Origin: Isosphaeraceae bacterium
GTDB lineage: Bacteria; Planctomycetota; Planctomycetia; Isosphaerales; Isosphaeraceae
NCBI GenBank assembly: GCA_031291845.1
Contig: JARLIH010000006.1
Coordinates: forward strand, 1-53,838
Reading direction: 5' to 3'
Length of the DNA stretch: 53,838 nucleotides
The notes under the pieces: model-generated
What the model saw: the letters and a program-made list of their open reading frames with translations, nothing else
The model's database searches: none
Told to the model about the DNA's origin: nothing
Part shown: one piece after another, positions 25,924 to 34,545 of the stretch
Layout: each line of letters begins with the position of its first letter
How positions within the stretch are numbered: position 1 is the stretch's first letter
Made by a program: the position numbers and the translations under genes

Positions 25924-28818
25924 TTAGCGAATGCCTCGCTGGGCAAAGACAAGCTGGCCTTCGAGGAGCTCTTTGGTCTCCGTCACGATTGGGCCATCGT
26001 CGCCGGAGCCTCTCCCTTTGCCGACGCGAGTCCACGCCGCCTTGGGTCCAACGACCCAAAGCTCATCCGCCTCGAGCGTGTTGACCGCTAGGCCGCGACA
26101 GTGCCACGCGCCGTCCGAATCTTTCAGAAGCAGCCCGATCGGAACGTAGTAGTGCCCGACCTCCGCCTCGAGTTCGCGCCTCGCTTTCTCCGCGCTCTGG
26201 ACGCACGAGCCGAAACCGGGCAAGCCGGCAAGGAGCACCCGCGCCTTCTCACGCTCGTGATGGGCCGCGTCGTCGTCCGGGTCGACCCACGTGACGTTAA
26301 GGTTCAATCGGGACTGTTCGATCCGGTCAGCCTGTGCCTTGAGCCCCCCTTCGAGGGACGTATCACCCCGCACAGCGGCCTGAAGACAACCTTTCAACAA
26401 GATCACCTTGAGTACCGGATCGACGTCCGGATCCTTGCGGACCAGGAAAAGGATGTCGGCCATCTTGGCGTCCCACTGTTCCGGCGTTTCCGACAGGGTG
26501 TCGACTACCTGCAAGACCCGTTTGGCAAGCGCAGACTGCGGCGCGGGGCCTTGCGCAAGCACGAGAGACTGGTGGATGAACTGCTGCTTCTCCTGGCAGT
26601 CGATCGTGACGAGCTTGTTGATCCGCGTGCCCGCGGGGGTGTCCTTGGGCTCTTTCAGCGAGTAGAAGGACCGCCCGTCCGTGGTCGTGACGCGATAGAC
26701 GCTCTTGACCAGCGGGTTCGCGAAAAGTCGCTGGATCTGCGCGGTCGGGTTGTCCTCGTCAGGCGACGACAACCGCGCTCGCGACTCGACGTAGCGGCGG
26801 TACCGGGCGATGCGCTCGCGATCGGGAAACTCGGACAGGTCCTCGCCGAGGCCGGTCAACCGACGCACCCGTTCGCTCGCCGCCCTGGGAGTGAGGTTCG
26901 CCACGGGCGCAGGCCAGGTCCGAGCCAGAGCCGTCCAGCCGGCGACTCGCTCCCACGCCGCTTGATCCTCCATTGCCCGAACGAGATCGCTGGAACGGGC
27001 CTCGGATGGGAACTTGTCTTTGTAATAACGGCACGCTTCGATGTATGCCTTCACATCATCGGGCTGGCGAATCGCCCCAGCGGCGCGCGCCAGGGCGGCC
27101 AGCAATTGTTCCCGCTCGACCGATGCAGCGCGGGCAGCCTCGAGTTCGTCACCTTTCTTGACGAGTCTCGCCACTTGCACCCGGACGTCCTCGCCGGCAG
27201 CCCGCGCCGGCTCTTCGATGTCCCGGAGTTCCTTCCGAAGCACGCCGAGGGCGGCCGAGTCCTCGGGAGCATGCCGCACGCTCGTTTCGATCGTCGTCAG
27301 TTTCTCCGTGGCCGTCTCCAGGCTCGCCATGACCTCCCGGCGAAGCCGCGCCCGTTCGTGCTCGAGGCCGGCCCGGCGCGTGCCCGCTAGCTGCTCGACC
27401 TGCGCCTTCTCCGTGCCCTGGCGCGCCAGCGCGCGGGCGGTCGCCAGCGCGGGGACGTCCTCCTGTAGGATCGGCGCGCGCTGAGCCTGCGTCATCGCGG
27501 CCGCGAACTGGCCGACCCGCTCGCTCTCCTGCCGCTCGGCAGCGTTGAGCCGCGCGACGACTGGTGCCACGTCGCGGTCCTGGCTCGCCCCCTGGTAGGA
27601 AGACTCCAGGCCTTCCAGGACCGACCTGGCCTCTTCCAGATGCCCCGTTTCGATCAACGACTCGATTCGCCCGACGTCCTGCCGGACGGCGCGCTCGCGT
27701 TTCTGAAGCAGGTTGGCCCAGGCCACGACGCCGATGAGCACGAGCGTCGTCCCGCCGACCGTCGCAAGCACCCAATGATTGCGCCGATGCGCCTGGCGCC
27801 CGAGTTCTCGGTAGCGCTCTTGGAGCTTTGCCTCGAAGTCGTGCGGCACATGCAGCCCGAACTCGCGGACGGCTTGCTCGCGTGCCGCGACGGCCGCGTG
27901 AGGCGCCCCGTCGTCCACCGCCTGCTCCAAGTCCTGGAGTGCCGTGCGAAACGCTTGCTCGTGGTTCTCGCGCCGGTCTTCACCCGCGAGCCAGTCGAGG
28001 GCCACGTCGGCCTGTCCCCAGAGCGGATCTCGCGGTGTGAGGGCGGCATCGTCAAGGGCGCAGAGCCAGCGACCGCGAAGCTGCCGCCCCAGCGTGGCGT
28101 CGTTCCTGATCCGCGCCTGATCGAGCGGGTCGAGCAGCGACCGCAGCGCCGCGCGTGCCTCTTCGCGCTTGACATGCCGGACCGCGTCGCGCAAAGCCGT
28201 GACCACCGGCCCGGGAAGCGCCGTCAGCCACGCGGACGTCTCAACCTCCGTGGATAGCTGCGCCAGCGCCGGCGAGTCGAGCCGCGCGCGGGCCACCCGA
28301 ACCTCGTGCTCGATCTGGCTGATGCGCGCGGCCTCGAACAACCGGACATCCTCCGCCCAGATCGTGTTGTTTGGATCGAGCTCGTTGATCTGCCGAATGA
28401 CCTCCAGCCGCGCGGGTAGCGGCGCGCGTGCCAGTGCCAACCGCCGATGATTCCGGAGCAGGTCCTCCAGCGGATCTTCCAGGGCATAGGCTTCGTTGAC
28501 CGCCTCCGCCAGGTCGATCGCCAGCGGAGTGGCCTGCGGCCAACCGTAGGCAAGGGCCAATCCGTCCCAGTCAGCCCGCTCGGGGAAATCGAGCACGGCC
28601 ACCAAATCGAGCAGGTCCGGCGGCGTGCGCGCCAGTTGCAGCGCCTCCGACCGCAGCCCCTGCCGCAAATAGCCCGCGCAGCGACTCAGCCGATCGTTCA
28701 CCTCTGCGCACGCCCGCGAGAGTTCCCCCGCCATCAAGGCCAAATGGGGCTGGGCCGTCCGGTCGACGGACTGAACGAACATGCGGATCTCGCCGACGGT
28801 GCGGGTGATGTCGGTCAT
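25924..28818 (-). CDS. Large coiled-coil single-pass membrane protein of the GTPase locus
   Basis: A 964-residue protein with no enzyme motif. A 345-residue helical N-terminal part (residues 1-345, rich in Leu/Ala/Arg heptads) precedes one transmembrane helix at about 349-368 (WVLATVGGTTLVLIGVVAWANLL). A long coiled-coil region of about 380-640 follows, e.g. AQVEQLAGTRRAGLEHERARLRREVMASLE. The C-terminal 250 residues (about 715-964) form a mixed domain beginning near NPLVKSVYRVTTTDGRSFYSL. ATG 28818 overlaps the stop of the upstream gene as ATGA, a sign of translational coupling. I cannot match it confidently to a named family. It probably scaffolds the GTPase and GAP1-like proteins on the membrane. 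Confidence 0.8.
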   Translation of the reverse strand: MTDITRTVGEIRMFVQSVDRTAQPHLALMAGELSRACAEVNDRLSRCAGYLRQGLRSEALQLARTPPDLLDLVAVLDFPERADWDGLALAYGWPQATPLAIDLAEAVNEAYALEDPLEDLLRNHRRLALARAPLPARLEVIRQINELDPNNTIWAEDVRLFEAARISQIEHEVRVARARLDSPALAQLSTEVETSAWLTALPGPVVTALRDAVRHVKREEARAALRSLLDPLDQARIRNDATLGRQLRGRWLCALDDAALTPRDPLWGQADVALDWLAGEDRRENHEQAFRTALQDLEQAVDDGAPHAAVAAREQAVREFGLHVPHDFEAKLQERYRELGRQAHRRNHWVLATVGGTTLVLIGVVAWANLLQKRERAVRQDVGRIESLIETGHLEEARSVLEGLESSYQGASQDRDVAPVVARLNAAERQESERVGQFAAAMTQAQRAPILQEDVPALATARALARQGTEKAQVEQLAGTRRAGLEHERARLRREVMASLETATEKLTTIETSVRHAPEDSAALGVLRKELRDIEEPARAAGEDVRVQVARLVKKGDELEAARAASVEREQLLAALARAAGAIRQPDDVKAYIEACRYYKDKFPSEARSSDLVRAMEDQAAWERVAGWTALARTWPAPVANLTPRAASERVRRLTGLGEDLSEFPDRERIARYRRYVESRARLSSPDEDNPTAQIQRLFANPLVKSVYRVTTTDGRSFYSLKEPKDTPAGTRINKLVTIDCQEKQQFIHQSLVLAQGPAPQSALAKRVLQVVDTLSETPEQWDAKMADILFLVRKDPDVDPVLKVILLKGCLQAAVRGDTSLEGGLKAQADRIEQSRLNLNVTWVDPDDDAAHHEREKARVLLAGLPGFGSCVQSAEKARRELEAEVGHYYVPIGLLLKDSDGAWHCRGLAVNTLEADELWVVGPKAAWTRVGKGRGSGDDGPIVTETKELLEGQLVFAQRGIR

Positions 28819-31469
28819 CTCTTTACCCCCGATTCCGGACCGGGTTTTTCATTCTCTGGGCTCCGACGAACGATGCCCAAAGACGCAATTTCAACAGGCT
28901 CGCTGTCGACCATCATAACAACTGATACACTGAGCGTTGCTTGATCAGATAGCATAGTCGTTCTCAGGCCGCGGATGCGCTCTAAGCGCCGAATATCCGT
29001 GGTGATTCCATCGCACAAAAGATTGTCTTGCTTCTCCCAAGAAGGATCACGAACAAGGTTCTTGATAGCTAATCTATTCGTATTAAATGTGTCAATAGAA
29101 TTCATAATATTTATGGTCTTAAAATTGGATTTCGCCAGTTCGCCTCTAATAAACATCAAGCAGTCATGCCTGATGCCTTGCAGATTTCCGAACTTGGACG
29201 TAATTTGTTCCCTCTCGTCTCGATTTTGCACAGGGGGAAGGCTGGGGTTATTTGCTTCAAGCTGCCTGAGCAGTTCGACTGCGTCGGCTCGAAGCGATTG
29301 TTCGCTTGGATCGAACGCCATGACTAAGTTGTCAACGACCCTTGAATCAACCTTGGTAGGCTGAACAAGATCCAGCCTCAGGGAAGGGCCGTCGGGGCTT
29401 TCCAGGCGGAATACTCGGGCTCGTCCTCTTGGATCCTCCTGTTTGTCAATCAATCCGATTCGAGCATTGGTCCATTTGCATTCTCCGATTCGCAGCTCGC
29501 GTCCAAAGGGCCTGCCTGCATTTCCCCAATCAATTGTTTGACTCGTCCCGAGTTGGTTCATACTTATAGGATTCGATCGCCCGGCACGTCTACGCAACAC
29601 GACTCTCTTCAATGGTTCCTTACCTGCACCCCGGACCTCCAACACGCATGAACGAACAACAAGCACATGTTCACTGAACGATGGAATGAGGCTTTTCCCC
29701 CATCTAAAGAACAACCGCCGGTCTTTTAATGTAATCCCTGCAACCTCCCTCGTCTTCCCCCGCACATCCGAAAGAATTCGTAGGCCGGTTCCGCTATCCG
29801 GATTGGAGGGAACCGCTTTAAGCGAAAAGCGTGAATACGTAGGGTCTCGAAGGCCTTTCAATTCAAGGCTTACGGCTTCGCCCTTTTCGATGTCGGGCGG
29901 AAGCTCGAAATCCTCCGGTTCACTGAAGTCGCTCACTGGGGGTAGGTCGACCCACAGTAGCTCGACAGTGCTTTTCGAAGTTTCCATCTTGGGCACGGGT
30001 TGAGCTATACGCGTCGGATTACCCGACTTTTCTGCTGTGGCGAAGGAGGACTTTCGATCACGAGAGTCCGATCGAGTGGCCTCCGATTTTTGGGGCTCTT
30101 GATCGTTGGCTCGACCCTTTTCGCTGAAAGAGACCTCTCCGGCAGGCGATTTCTTGGCCTTATCTATATCCGCGTTCGGCGGCCTGGGCCCCGCGATTGC
30201 TAGTCTGTTTGCTGCGCCGGCCGTTTGTTCTTCTGACGAACCAACAAAAGGAGGGGCCTTCCGAGACGAGGGGGGTGCATAGGCATCCGGTCCGGGCGGA
30301 TTCGTCACCTGCGAAATCTGGTCCTGGCGACCAGCCAATCCCGAGCCGGGCTTCATCCCTGTTTGAGCGACTTGATCCACGTTTCTCCTTTTTCGCGGCT
30401 TCAATATCTGCCACGCCGCGAGCCCCCCTACGGTGAAGAAGAGCAGACAGACCACCGCCACGACGGCCCTTGCCCGTCGGGGCCAAGGTGTCCCGCTCCA
30501 CTCCCGCGAGCGCAACGGCTGCAACAAGGCAGGCGGCTGCGGTAGTTCGGGTACCACGCCGTAGACGCCGGCCGCGGGAACCGATCGGAGTACGATGGCT
30601 TCGTCGGCGCCCAGGCGTTGCTCTGCCGGCAACGACGGAGGCGCGGCCTCCCGCCCAAGGCGGGTCACAGGCAGTCGGCCCGTGCGCGCCTGTTCGACCA
30701 GCGGGCCGTCCGGAGCCTGTCCGAGCGGCCGCCACAGGTCGAGGACGAGCGTCTGTCCCGCCCGGCGCGACTGGGCTTCCTCGGGCGTGCCGCGCACGAC
30801 CCCGCGCCAGGCGCAGACGACACCTTGCGGCAGCGTGGTGAAATACGTGCTGAACGTGAGGTCCCAGCGCCGCTCGGGCGGGAGCAACAACTGCGCTTCC
30901 AGGATCAGCGGCAAAACATCTTGGCCTGGCTCGTGGATCAGGTACGTGACCGGCCTCGACCCGGCGAGGAACGTTTCGGCCAAAACTCCGGCCCAGCCCG
31001 CGTCGCCGGTGGCCTGCTGCCAGGCCCGGCAGACACTGGGGCGCACGTCGCCCCGCGGGACCGGGTGCGGGATGTCGATCCAGCCGACGTTGCCGTCCCA
31101 CGCCGCGCGCAAGAACCCGGGCTGGCCCAAGAGCCACGCCGGTCCCCCGGTCGGTAGCTCGGATGGGTCCAAGACGACGTGATGGGCGTACTTGTTCGCT
31201 CGCTCGGTATAGTCGAGGCCTGCGAAGCCGACCCGCGACACGACGTGCCGCGAGGCACCGGCGATCATCACGCGCAGGTGGGACAAGACCACGGGGTTCT
31301 GCGTCGCACGTGGGTCATGCGGCGGGAAGATGTTGCGGTAGGCGCTCAGGCCCTCGAGACGTTCGGCCAGGCTGCTCGGCATGTGCGCCGTGCACGCGAC
31401 GGTACAGTAGCCCTGGCTGCCGGGCCAGAGACCGCGGGGCGCTGAGGTGTAGTGCAGCTCCTGGCTCAT
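28815..31469 (-). CDS. GAP1-like (GTPase-associated protein 1) membrane protein
   Basis: An 884-residue protein. The N-terminal 280 residues begin MSQELHYTSAPRGLWPGSQGYCTVA and contain AYRNIFPPHDPRATQNPVVLSHL and ERANKYAHHVVLDPSELPTGGPAWLLGQPGF. By recall these match the GAP1-N family (GTPase-associated protein 1), a domain found beside double-GTPase proteins in predicted multi-gene systems. One transmembrane helix lies at about 333-353. A charged linker follows, then a 450-residue C-terminal region of unknown fold. ATG 31469 has GAGGGATG about 9 bases upstream; the open frame to 31889 runs under the GTPase gene and is not coding. The 3' half has much lower GC than the 5' half. Gene order is GTPase, GAP1-like, coiled-coil. 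Confidence 0.82.
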   Translation of the reverse strand: MSQELHYTSAPRGLWPGSQGYCTVACTAHMPSSLAERLEGLSAYRNIFPPHDPRATQNPVVLSHLRVMIAGASRHVVSRVGFAGLDYTERANKYAHHVVLDPSELPTGGPAWLLGQPGFLRAAWDGNVGWIDIPHPVPRGDVRPSVCRAWQQATGDAGWAGVLAETFLAGSRPVTYLIHEPGQDVLPLILEAQLLLPPERRWDLTFSTYFTTLPQGVVCAWRGVVRGTPEEAQSRRAGQTLVLDLWRPLGQAPDGPLVEQARTGRLPVTRLGREAAPPSLPAEQRLGADEAIVLRSVPAAGVYGVVPELPQPPALLQPLRSREWSGTPWPRRARAVVAVVCLLFFTVGGLAAWQILKPRKRRNVDQVAQTGMKPGSGLAGRQDQISQVTNPPGPDAYAPPSSRKAPPFVGSSEEQTAGAANRLAIAGPRPPNADIDKAKKSPAGEVSFSEKGRANDQEPQKSEATRSDSRDRKSSFATAEKSGNPTRIAQPVPKMETSKSTVELLWVDLPPVSDFSEPEDFELPPDIEKGEAVSLELKGLRDPTYSRFSLKAVPSNPDSGTGLRILSDVRGKTREVAGITLKDRRLFFRWGKSLIPSFSEHVLVVRSCVLEVRGAGKEPLKRVVLRRRAGRSNPISMNQLGTSQTIDWGNAGRPFGRELRIGECKWTNARIGLIDKQEDPRGRARVFRLESPDGPSLRLDLVQPTKVDSRVVDNLVMAFDPSEQSLRADAVELLRQLEANNPSLPPVQNRDEREQITSKFGNLQGIRHDCLMFIRGELAKSNFKTINIMNSIDTFNTNRLAIKNLVRDPSWEKQDNLLCDGITTDIRRLERIRGLRTTMLSDQATLSVSVVMMVDSEPVEIASLGIVRRSPENEKPGPESGVKR

Positions 31470-31528
31470 GGGGTCATCCCTCGGTCGGAGTGTCGCAGGA
31501 GTGGCCGTGTCCGGCTGGCGAAAACCCG

Positions 31529-32824
31529 TCAGATCGCCTTGGACGGCTTGCGCCGGAAGCGGGGGATCAGGCCGGGCAAGGTGCGCGACAATGCGTACAA
31601 CAGCGGGACGGCCGCCCAACGGGGCCGAATGTTCTGGGGCCGGATGCCGAGGAAGCCGGTCTCCGGGTCCAGCTCGGTCTGTTCCCCGAGGGCGCTCGTG
31701 GCGATGTAGAAGACGTCCTGCGCGAACCCTTCGGCCGCCGAAACGATCTCGGGCGAGAATTGCACAAGGAGCTGCCGGAGCCGGCTCGACTGCTGCTCGA
31801 TCCGATCGATGTCCAGCCCCGCGTGGTTCCATCCCGAGAGCGTGCGCCAGGGCTCGGACGGATCGGCGTCGTGGAGGAGCCCGGACCACTGGTCGACCTT
31901 CGTCAGCACAAGGATCAACGGCCGGGGGTGCCGCTCCGAGTGCGACAGGCCCGTGTAGCGCCGGATGCGGGCGGCCGCTTCGTGGAGGATCATCTCCTGA
32001 CGGCTCACTCGCCCCCCCTTGCCGGCTGGCCTCGGACCGCCCCCGACCGCACGAATCGCCGCAGCGAAGCGTGGATCCTGCGTCGGGTCGAGGACAAACA
32101 GGAGGGCGCGAGATTGGGCCAGGTGACGCGTCACGGGCGTCGCGGTCGTGTCTTTGCCCGGCAGAAAGTGCTCCCCCGCGTTGTCGTAGAGGCAGAGCAG
32201 CCGCGCCATCGGGGCGTCTGCCGAATACTTGTGATGCTCGGGCCGCACTCGCAGATCGAAAAGGAAAGGGCGGGGGTACGTGATCGTCTGGTTGCCGAGC
32301 GCAATCGTTTCGTAAAGTTCTCCCTCGAGCTCCGTCTTCGGGATGAGGTCTCCCAGAGGCACCAGTTGGTCGGGTGCCGGGTTGAAGAAGAGCGATTCCT
32401 CACACTCGTTCAGAATGCGGTTCGATGCCAGGTCCACGTCGCCGATATTAATGGCGAACTGCGCGGGGAGGGTCCGCCGTAGCTCATGGATGAGCGCGGA
32501 GAGGAAGTACGACTTCCCGCTCCCGGGCGCACCCAAGATCGAAAGGAAGAGGGTTTCCATCTCGAGTGCGCAACGCGGCACGCCCAGGTGGCATTTCGGG
32601 CAGGCCAGGCTGCGGCACACCATCCCTGCCGCGTCCAGCGCGTCTCCCTCTACGGTGAAGCGGCTAGGCAGAAAACGCTGCGGTTGCTCGGGACCGAGCA
32701 ACGGGTCACCCAAGAGGTCCGAGTGCTCGGAAACCCACAGGACCTGCTCCGGGGCAAACGTGTCCCAGCAGTGCGGGCAAATCACCCGCGCGAGGAGACG
32801 GTCGGCGAGAGGCGACAGCGCCAT
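31529..32824 (-). CDS. Zinc-ribbon P-loop GTPase (DO-GTPase2-like)
   Basis: A 431-residue protein combining a zinc-binding head with a GTPase domain. Cys16-Pro-His-Cys19 and Cys75-Pro-Lys-Cys78 flank a 55-residue insertion. The Walker A motif GAPGSGKS is at 98-105. The switch II/Walker B region DNAGE is at 214-218 and TKVD (308-311) is the G4 guanine-specificity motif. The basic end (IPRFRRKPSKAI) may touch the membrane. The sequence resembles the GTPase of GAP1-containing loci (double-GTPase 2 type) as I recall them, but only one intact set of GTPase motifs is visible. It is first in the run: ATG 32824, 59 bases upstream of the GAP1-like start. Repeats upstream could regulate it. Confidence 0.85.
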   Translation of the reverse strand: MALSPLADRLLARVICPHCWDTFAPEQVLWVSEHSDLLGDPLLGPEQPQRFLPSRFTVEGDALDAAGMVCRSLACPKCHLGVPRCALEMETLFLSILGAPGSGKSYFLSALIHELRRTLPAQFAINIGDVDLASNRILNECEESLFFNPAPDQLVPLGDLIPKTELEGELYETIALGNQTITYPRPFLFDLRVRPEHHKYSADAPMARLLCLYDNAGEHFLPGKDTTATPVTRHLAQSRALLFVLDPTQDPRFAAAIRAVGGGPRPAGKGGRVSRQEMILHEAAARIRRYTGLSHSERHPRPLILVLTKVDQWSGLLHDADPSEPWRTLSGWNHAGLDIDRIEQQSSRLRQLLVQFSPEIVSAAEGFAQDVFYIATSALGEQTELDPETGFLGIRPQNIRPRWAAVPLLYALSRTLPGLIPRFRRKPSKAI

Positions 32825-32894
32825 GACACATCAGGACCTCAGGGTCGTTTCCCCTCCACGTCGCAGGGGATGTCCTAACATACACTACCTCCGC

Positions 32895-32938
32895 CGACAA
32901 CGAAAGAGAAAAACTTGTCGTCGCGACAAAGCGACAAG
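32895..32938. promoter_or_regulatory. Cluster of CGACAA repeats upstream of GTPase gene
   Basis: CGACAA occurs directly at 32895-32900, 32924-32929 and 32932-32937, and inverted as TTGTCG at 32915-32920. The last makes a TTGTCG-TCG-CGACAA palindrome, and CTTGTCG (32914-32920) pairs with CGACAAG (32932-32938). They lie 71-114 bases before the GTPase ATG at 32824, a typical operator distance. No regulator is adjacent, so the function is inferred. Confidence 0.35.
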
Positions 32939-33159
32939 CGGCGAAGCACAACAACCCTACGATTACTCGTGCGAGCGAATGCCGGTGTTTCCGACGTTGA
33001 CGCGTTATCGAGATTCTTACCCGGTCGTGTCCTTTGGCACCTGAGCTCATCGCCGCAGAACCCTATCGTCATCAGCAAGCATTTTCCGTGGGTCTTCCGG
33101 ACGGCGACGCATCTTGAAGGGACGCGGTTTTTAGCCCCGAACGGCGTATCCAGTCGTTA

Positions 33160-33265
33160 GCCGGGGAAATAAACCCTGGCGGCCGGTGCACTGGCGAGAG
33201 GTGCAAGCCCGGGGTTCTTCCTGGGGTTCGCACCCTTGGCTAGCGACCGGCCACCCCATTCGGGG
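33160..33265. repeat. Structured GC-rich intergenic element (possible interspersed repeat)
   Basis: Three nested or adjacent pairings occur in one 106-base stretch: GCCGGGG/CCCTGGC (33160-33166 with 33174-33180, one G-U), GGCCGGT/ACCGGCC (33181-33187 with 33246-33252, perfect) around a GC-rich interior, and CCCC-ATTC-GGGG (33254-33265). It lies between the GTPase gene start and yidD's end. The interior GGGTTCGCACCCTTGGCTAG resembles intergenic elements I recall in planctomycete genomes. It could equally be a structured RNA or a terminator for both flanks. No second copy is in this window. Confidence 0.4.
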
Positions 33266-33336
33266 CTCGGAATAGCGGCCGACCACACCCTGAAAATCAA
33301 CGGCGGGCGATCACGCGGCACGAGCATGCTGCTCGC

Positions 33337-33588
33337 TCAGGGTGGGTCGAAACCACCCGGGTGCCACGGGTGGCAACGCAGGACGCGGCCCGTCCCCTTC
33401 CAAAGCCCCTTCACGAGGCCGTATTTTCGCAATGCGCCGATCATGTAACGGCTGCAGCTCGGCTCGAACCGGCAGACCGGCCCGAACGCGGCGAGTAGCG
33501 GACTCAGCGTGACCTGGTAGACGCGAATGAGGACGATGAGCGCGCGGGTGAGCAGCAGGCCGGGCCAGCGCCAGGGGGCAAGCGTCAT
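33337..33588 (-). CDS. yidD: Membrane protein insertion efficiency factor YidD
   Basis: An 83-residue protein with the YidD signature: a short hydrophobic/amphipathic N-terminus ([22 protein letters not shown]), [23 protein letters not shown] with three conserved Cys-type positions, then [23 protein letters not shown]. YidD associates with the inner membrane and aids YidC-dependent insertion. Its start overlaps the rnpA stop by 4 bases, the usual arrangement. The usual neighbours rpmH and yidC are not adjacent here. Its 3' end faces a structured intergenic element. An open-frame extension upstream (to 33628) is ruled out by the overlap with rnpA. Confidence 0.95.
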   Translation of the reverse strand: MTLAPWRWPGLLLTRALIVLIRVYQVTLSPLLAAFGPVCRFEPSCSRYMIGALRKYGLVKGLWKGTGRVLRCHPWHPGGFDPP

Positions 33589-33962
33589 GGCGCGACCTTC
33601 GCCGGCCGCGGACCGAGCCGGCGTGCAACGGCCTGCGCCAGTGAGGGGAGCGCGAGTCGCACGTCGGCCAGGGAAAGCCGTGCGGACGATTTGGGCACGA
33701 CGACCAGATCGACGCCCGCGGGCAGCTCCGCCTTGCTCAGTCGAAAGGCTTCGCGAACGACGCGCTTGAAGCGATTTCGATCGTGGGCACGCCGCACTTT
33801 CTTGCGCCCCACCGAAAGACCGAGGCGGCAGATCGCGCGGCCGTTTTCGACGCCGTAGACGATCAGCTTGTCGTCGGACACCGACCGCCGGCGCTCGAAC
33901 ACGTGCTGAAAGTCACGCGCGTCCGTGAGTCGCTCGTCGCGTCGGAAGGTTGCCCTGGCCAT
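33585..33962 (-). CDS. rnpA: Ribonuclease P protein component
   Basis: A 125-residue RNase P protein subunit that binds the catalytic RNA and precursor-tRNA leader. The RNR motif region [18 protein letters not shown] (about 57-74) is intact, with the N-terminal [21 protein letters not shown] and [13 protein letters not shown] also typical. It is translationally coupled to yidD (4-base overlap). The upstream neighbour is a small membrane protein ending 3 bases away from its start, then an HspR-like regulator. rpmH, which normally precedes rnpA, is not here. Confidence 0.95.
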   Translation of the reverse strand: MARATFRRDERLTDARDFQHVFERRRSVSDDKLIVYGVENGRAICRLGLSVGRKKVRRAHDRNRFKRVVREAFRLSKAELPAGVDLVVVPKSSARLSLADVRLALPSLAQAVARRLGPRPAKVAP

Positions 33963-33964
33963 CG

Positions 33965-34192
33965 TCAGGTCTCGTGGGGGTCGGGGTCGGAAAGGCTCGA
34001 GGCGCGGGGCGGCTTGAGCTGCTCACGGATCAAGCGGGCCTTGCGTGAAAGATGCCACATAAGAAGGGCGCCGATGACGGCAATGCTCGCGATGACGGTA
34101 CCCAGCAACGACAAGACGGCCTTGCGCACGCGAGGCCCGGCGTCGGGTCGGTCGAGGAGCTGACGGAGGCGGCTTCGCGGCGGCTCAGGCAT
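33965..34192 (-). CDS. Small single-pass membrane protein
   Basis: A 75-residue protein with an Arg/Pro-rich N-terminus, one transmembrane helix at about 24-46 (AVLSLLGTVIASIAVIGALLMWHL) and a basic tail (RKARLIREQLKPPRAS). ATG 34192 overlaps the stop of the MerR-like gene by 8 bases and its stop is 2 bases before the rnpA start, so it sits inside a tightly packed run and is very likely translated. I do not recognise it. The N-terminus could face the cytoplasm, judging from charge. Confidence 0.7.
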   Translation of the reverse strand: MPEPPRSRLRQLLDRPDAGPRVRKAVLSLLGTVIASIAVIGALLMWHLSRKARLIREQLKPPRASSLSDPDPHET

Positions 34193-34502
34193 CGGAGTCG
34201 GGCCGTGGCAGTTCTTCCAGCGCGGCTTCGAGCTCCCGCGCCAGGGTGCCGAGCCGCCGGTGGACCCCTGCGAGCTCGTCGCGCAGCTTCAGCACGGCCT
34301 CGACGCCCGCGAGGTTGATCCCCAGGTCGCGCTGGCAGCTCACGATCGTCCAGAGCCGGCGGATTTCGGCTGGCTCATAGCCTTCGACGCCCGCGACGTT
34401 GACCGCCCGGACCAACCCGCGCGCCTCATAGCGCACCAAGACACGCGTGGGGACCGCGAGGTTCTGAGCGGCTTGCTCACGGGGTATGATGGGTCGGCTC
34501 AT
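34185..34502 (-). CDS. MerR-family / HspR-like regulator or CbpM-like chaperone modulator
   Basis: A 105-residue protein with a winged-helix MerR-type N-terminus: IPREQAAQNLAVPTRVLVRYEARGLVRAVNVAGVEGYEPAEIRRLWTIVSCQRDLGINLAGVEAVLKLRDEL, then a leucine-rich coiled-coil helix (HRRLGTLARELEAALEELPRP). Adjacency to a CbpA-type DnaJ suggests either an HspR-type repressor of heat-shock genes or a CbpM-type inhibitor of CbpA. The MerR helix-turn-helix is visible, but DNA binding is not proved. ATG 34502 is preferred to an in-frame GTG at 34529. The gene follows dnaJ-like cbpA (34546-35523) by 43 bases. Confidence 0.82.
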   Translation of the reverse strand: MSRPIIPREQAAQNLAVPTRVLVRYEARGLVRAVNVAGVEGYEPAEIRRLWTIVSCQRDLGINLAGVEAVLKLRDELAGVHRRLGTLARELEAALEELPRPDSDA

Positions 34503-34545
34503 AATCGGTACACGCCCCCACTCGGTCACCGCCCTGCGGCCGAGA

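Noticed and set aside
26101..27390. A 429-codon plus-strand open frame opposite the coiled-coil gene
   Set aside because: It mirrors the minus-strand protein with an Arg-rich translation and no ribosome site.
31470..31889. The upstream extension of the GAP1-like open frame
   Set aside because: It lies under the 3' end of the GTPase gene, is Arg/Pro filler, and the ATG at 31469 has a fitting ribosome site and the conserved MSQELHYTS start.
31163..32482. A 439-codon plus-strand open frame opposite GTPase and GAP1-like genes
   Set aside because: It spans two real minus-strand genes, lacks any motif and reads as Arg/Gly filler.
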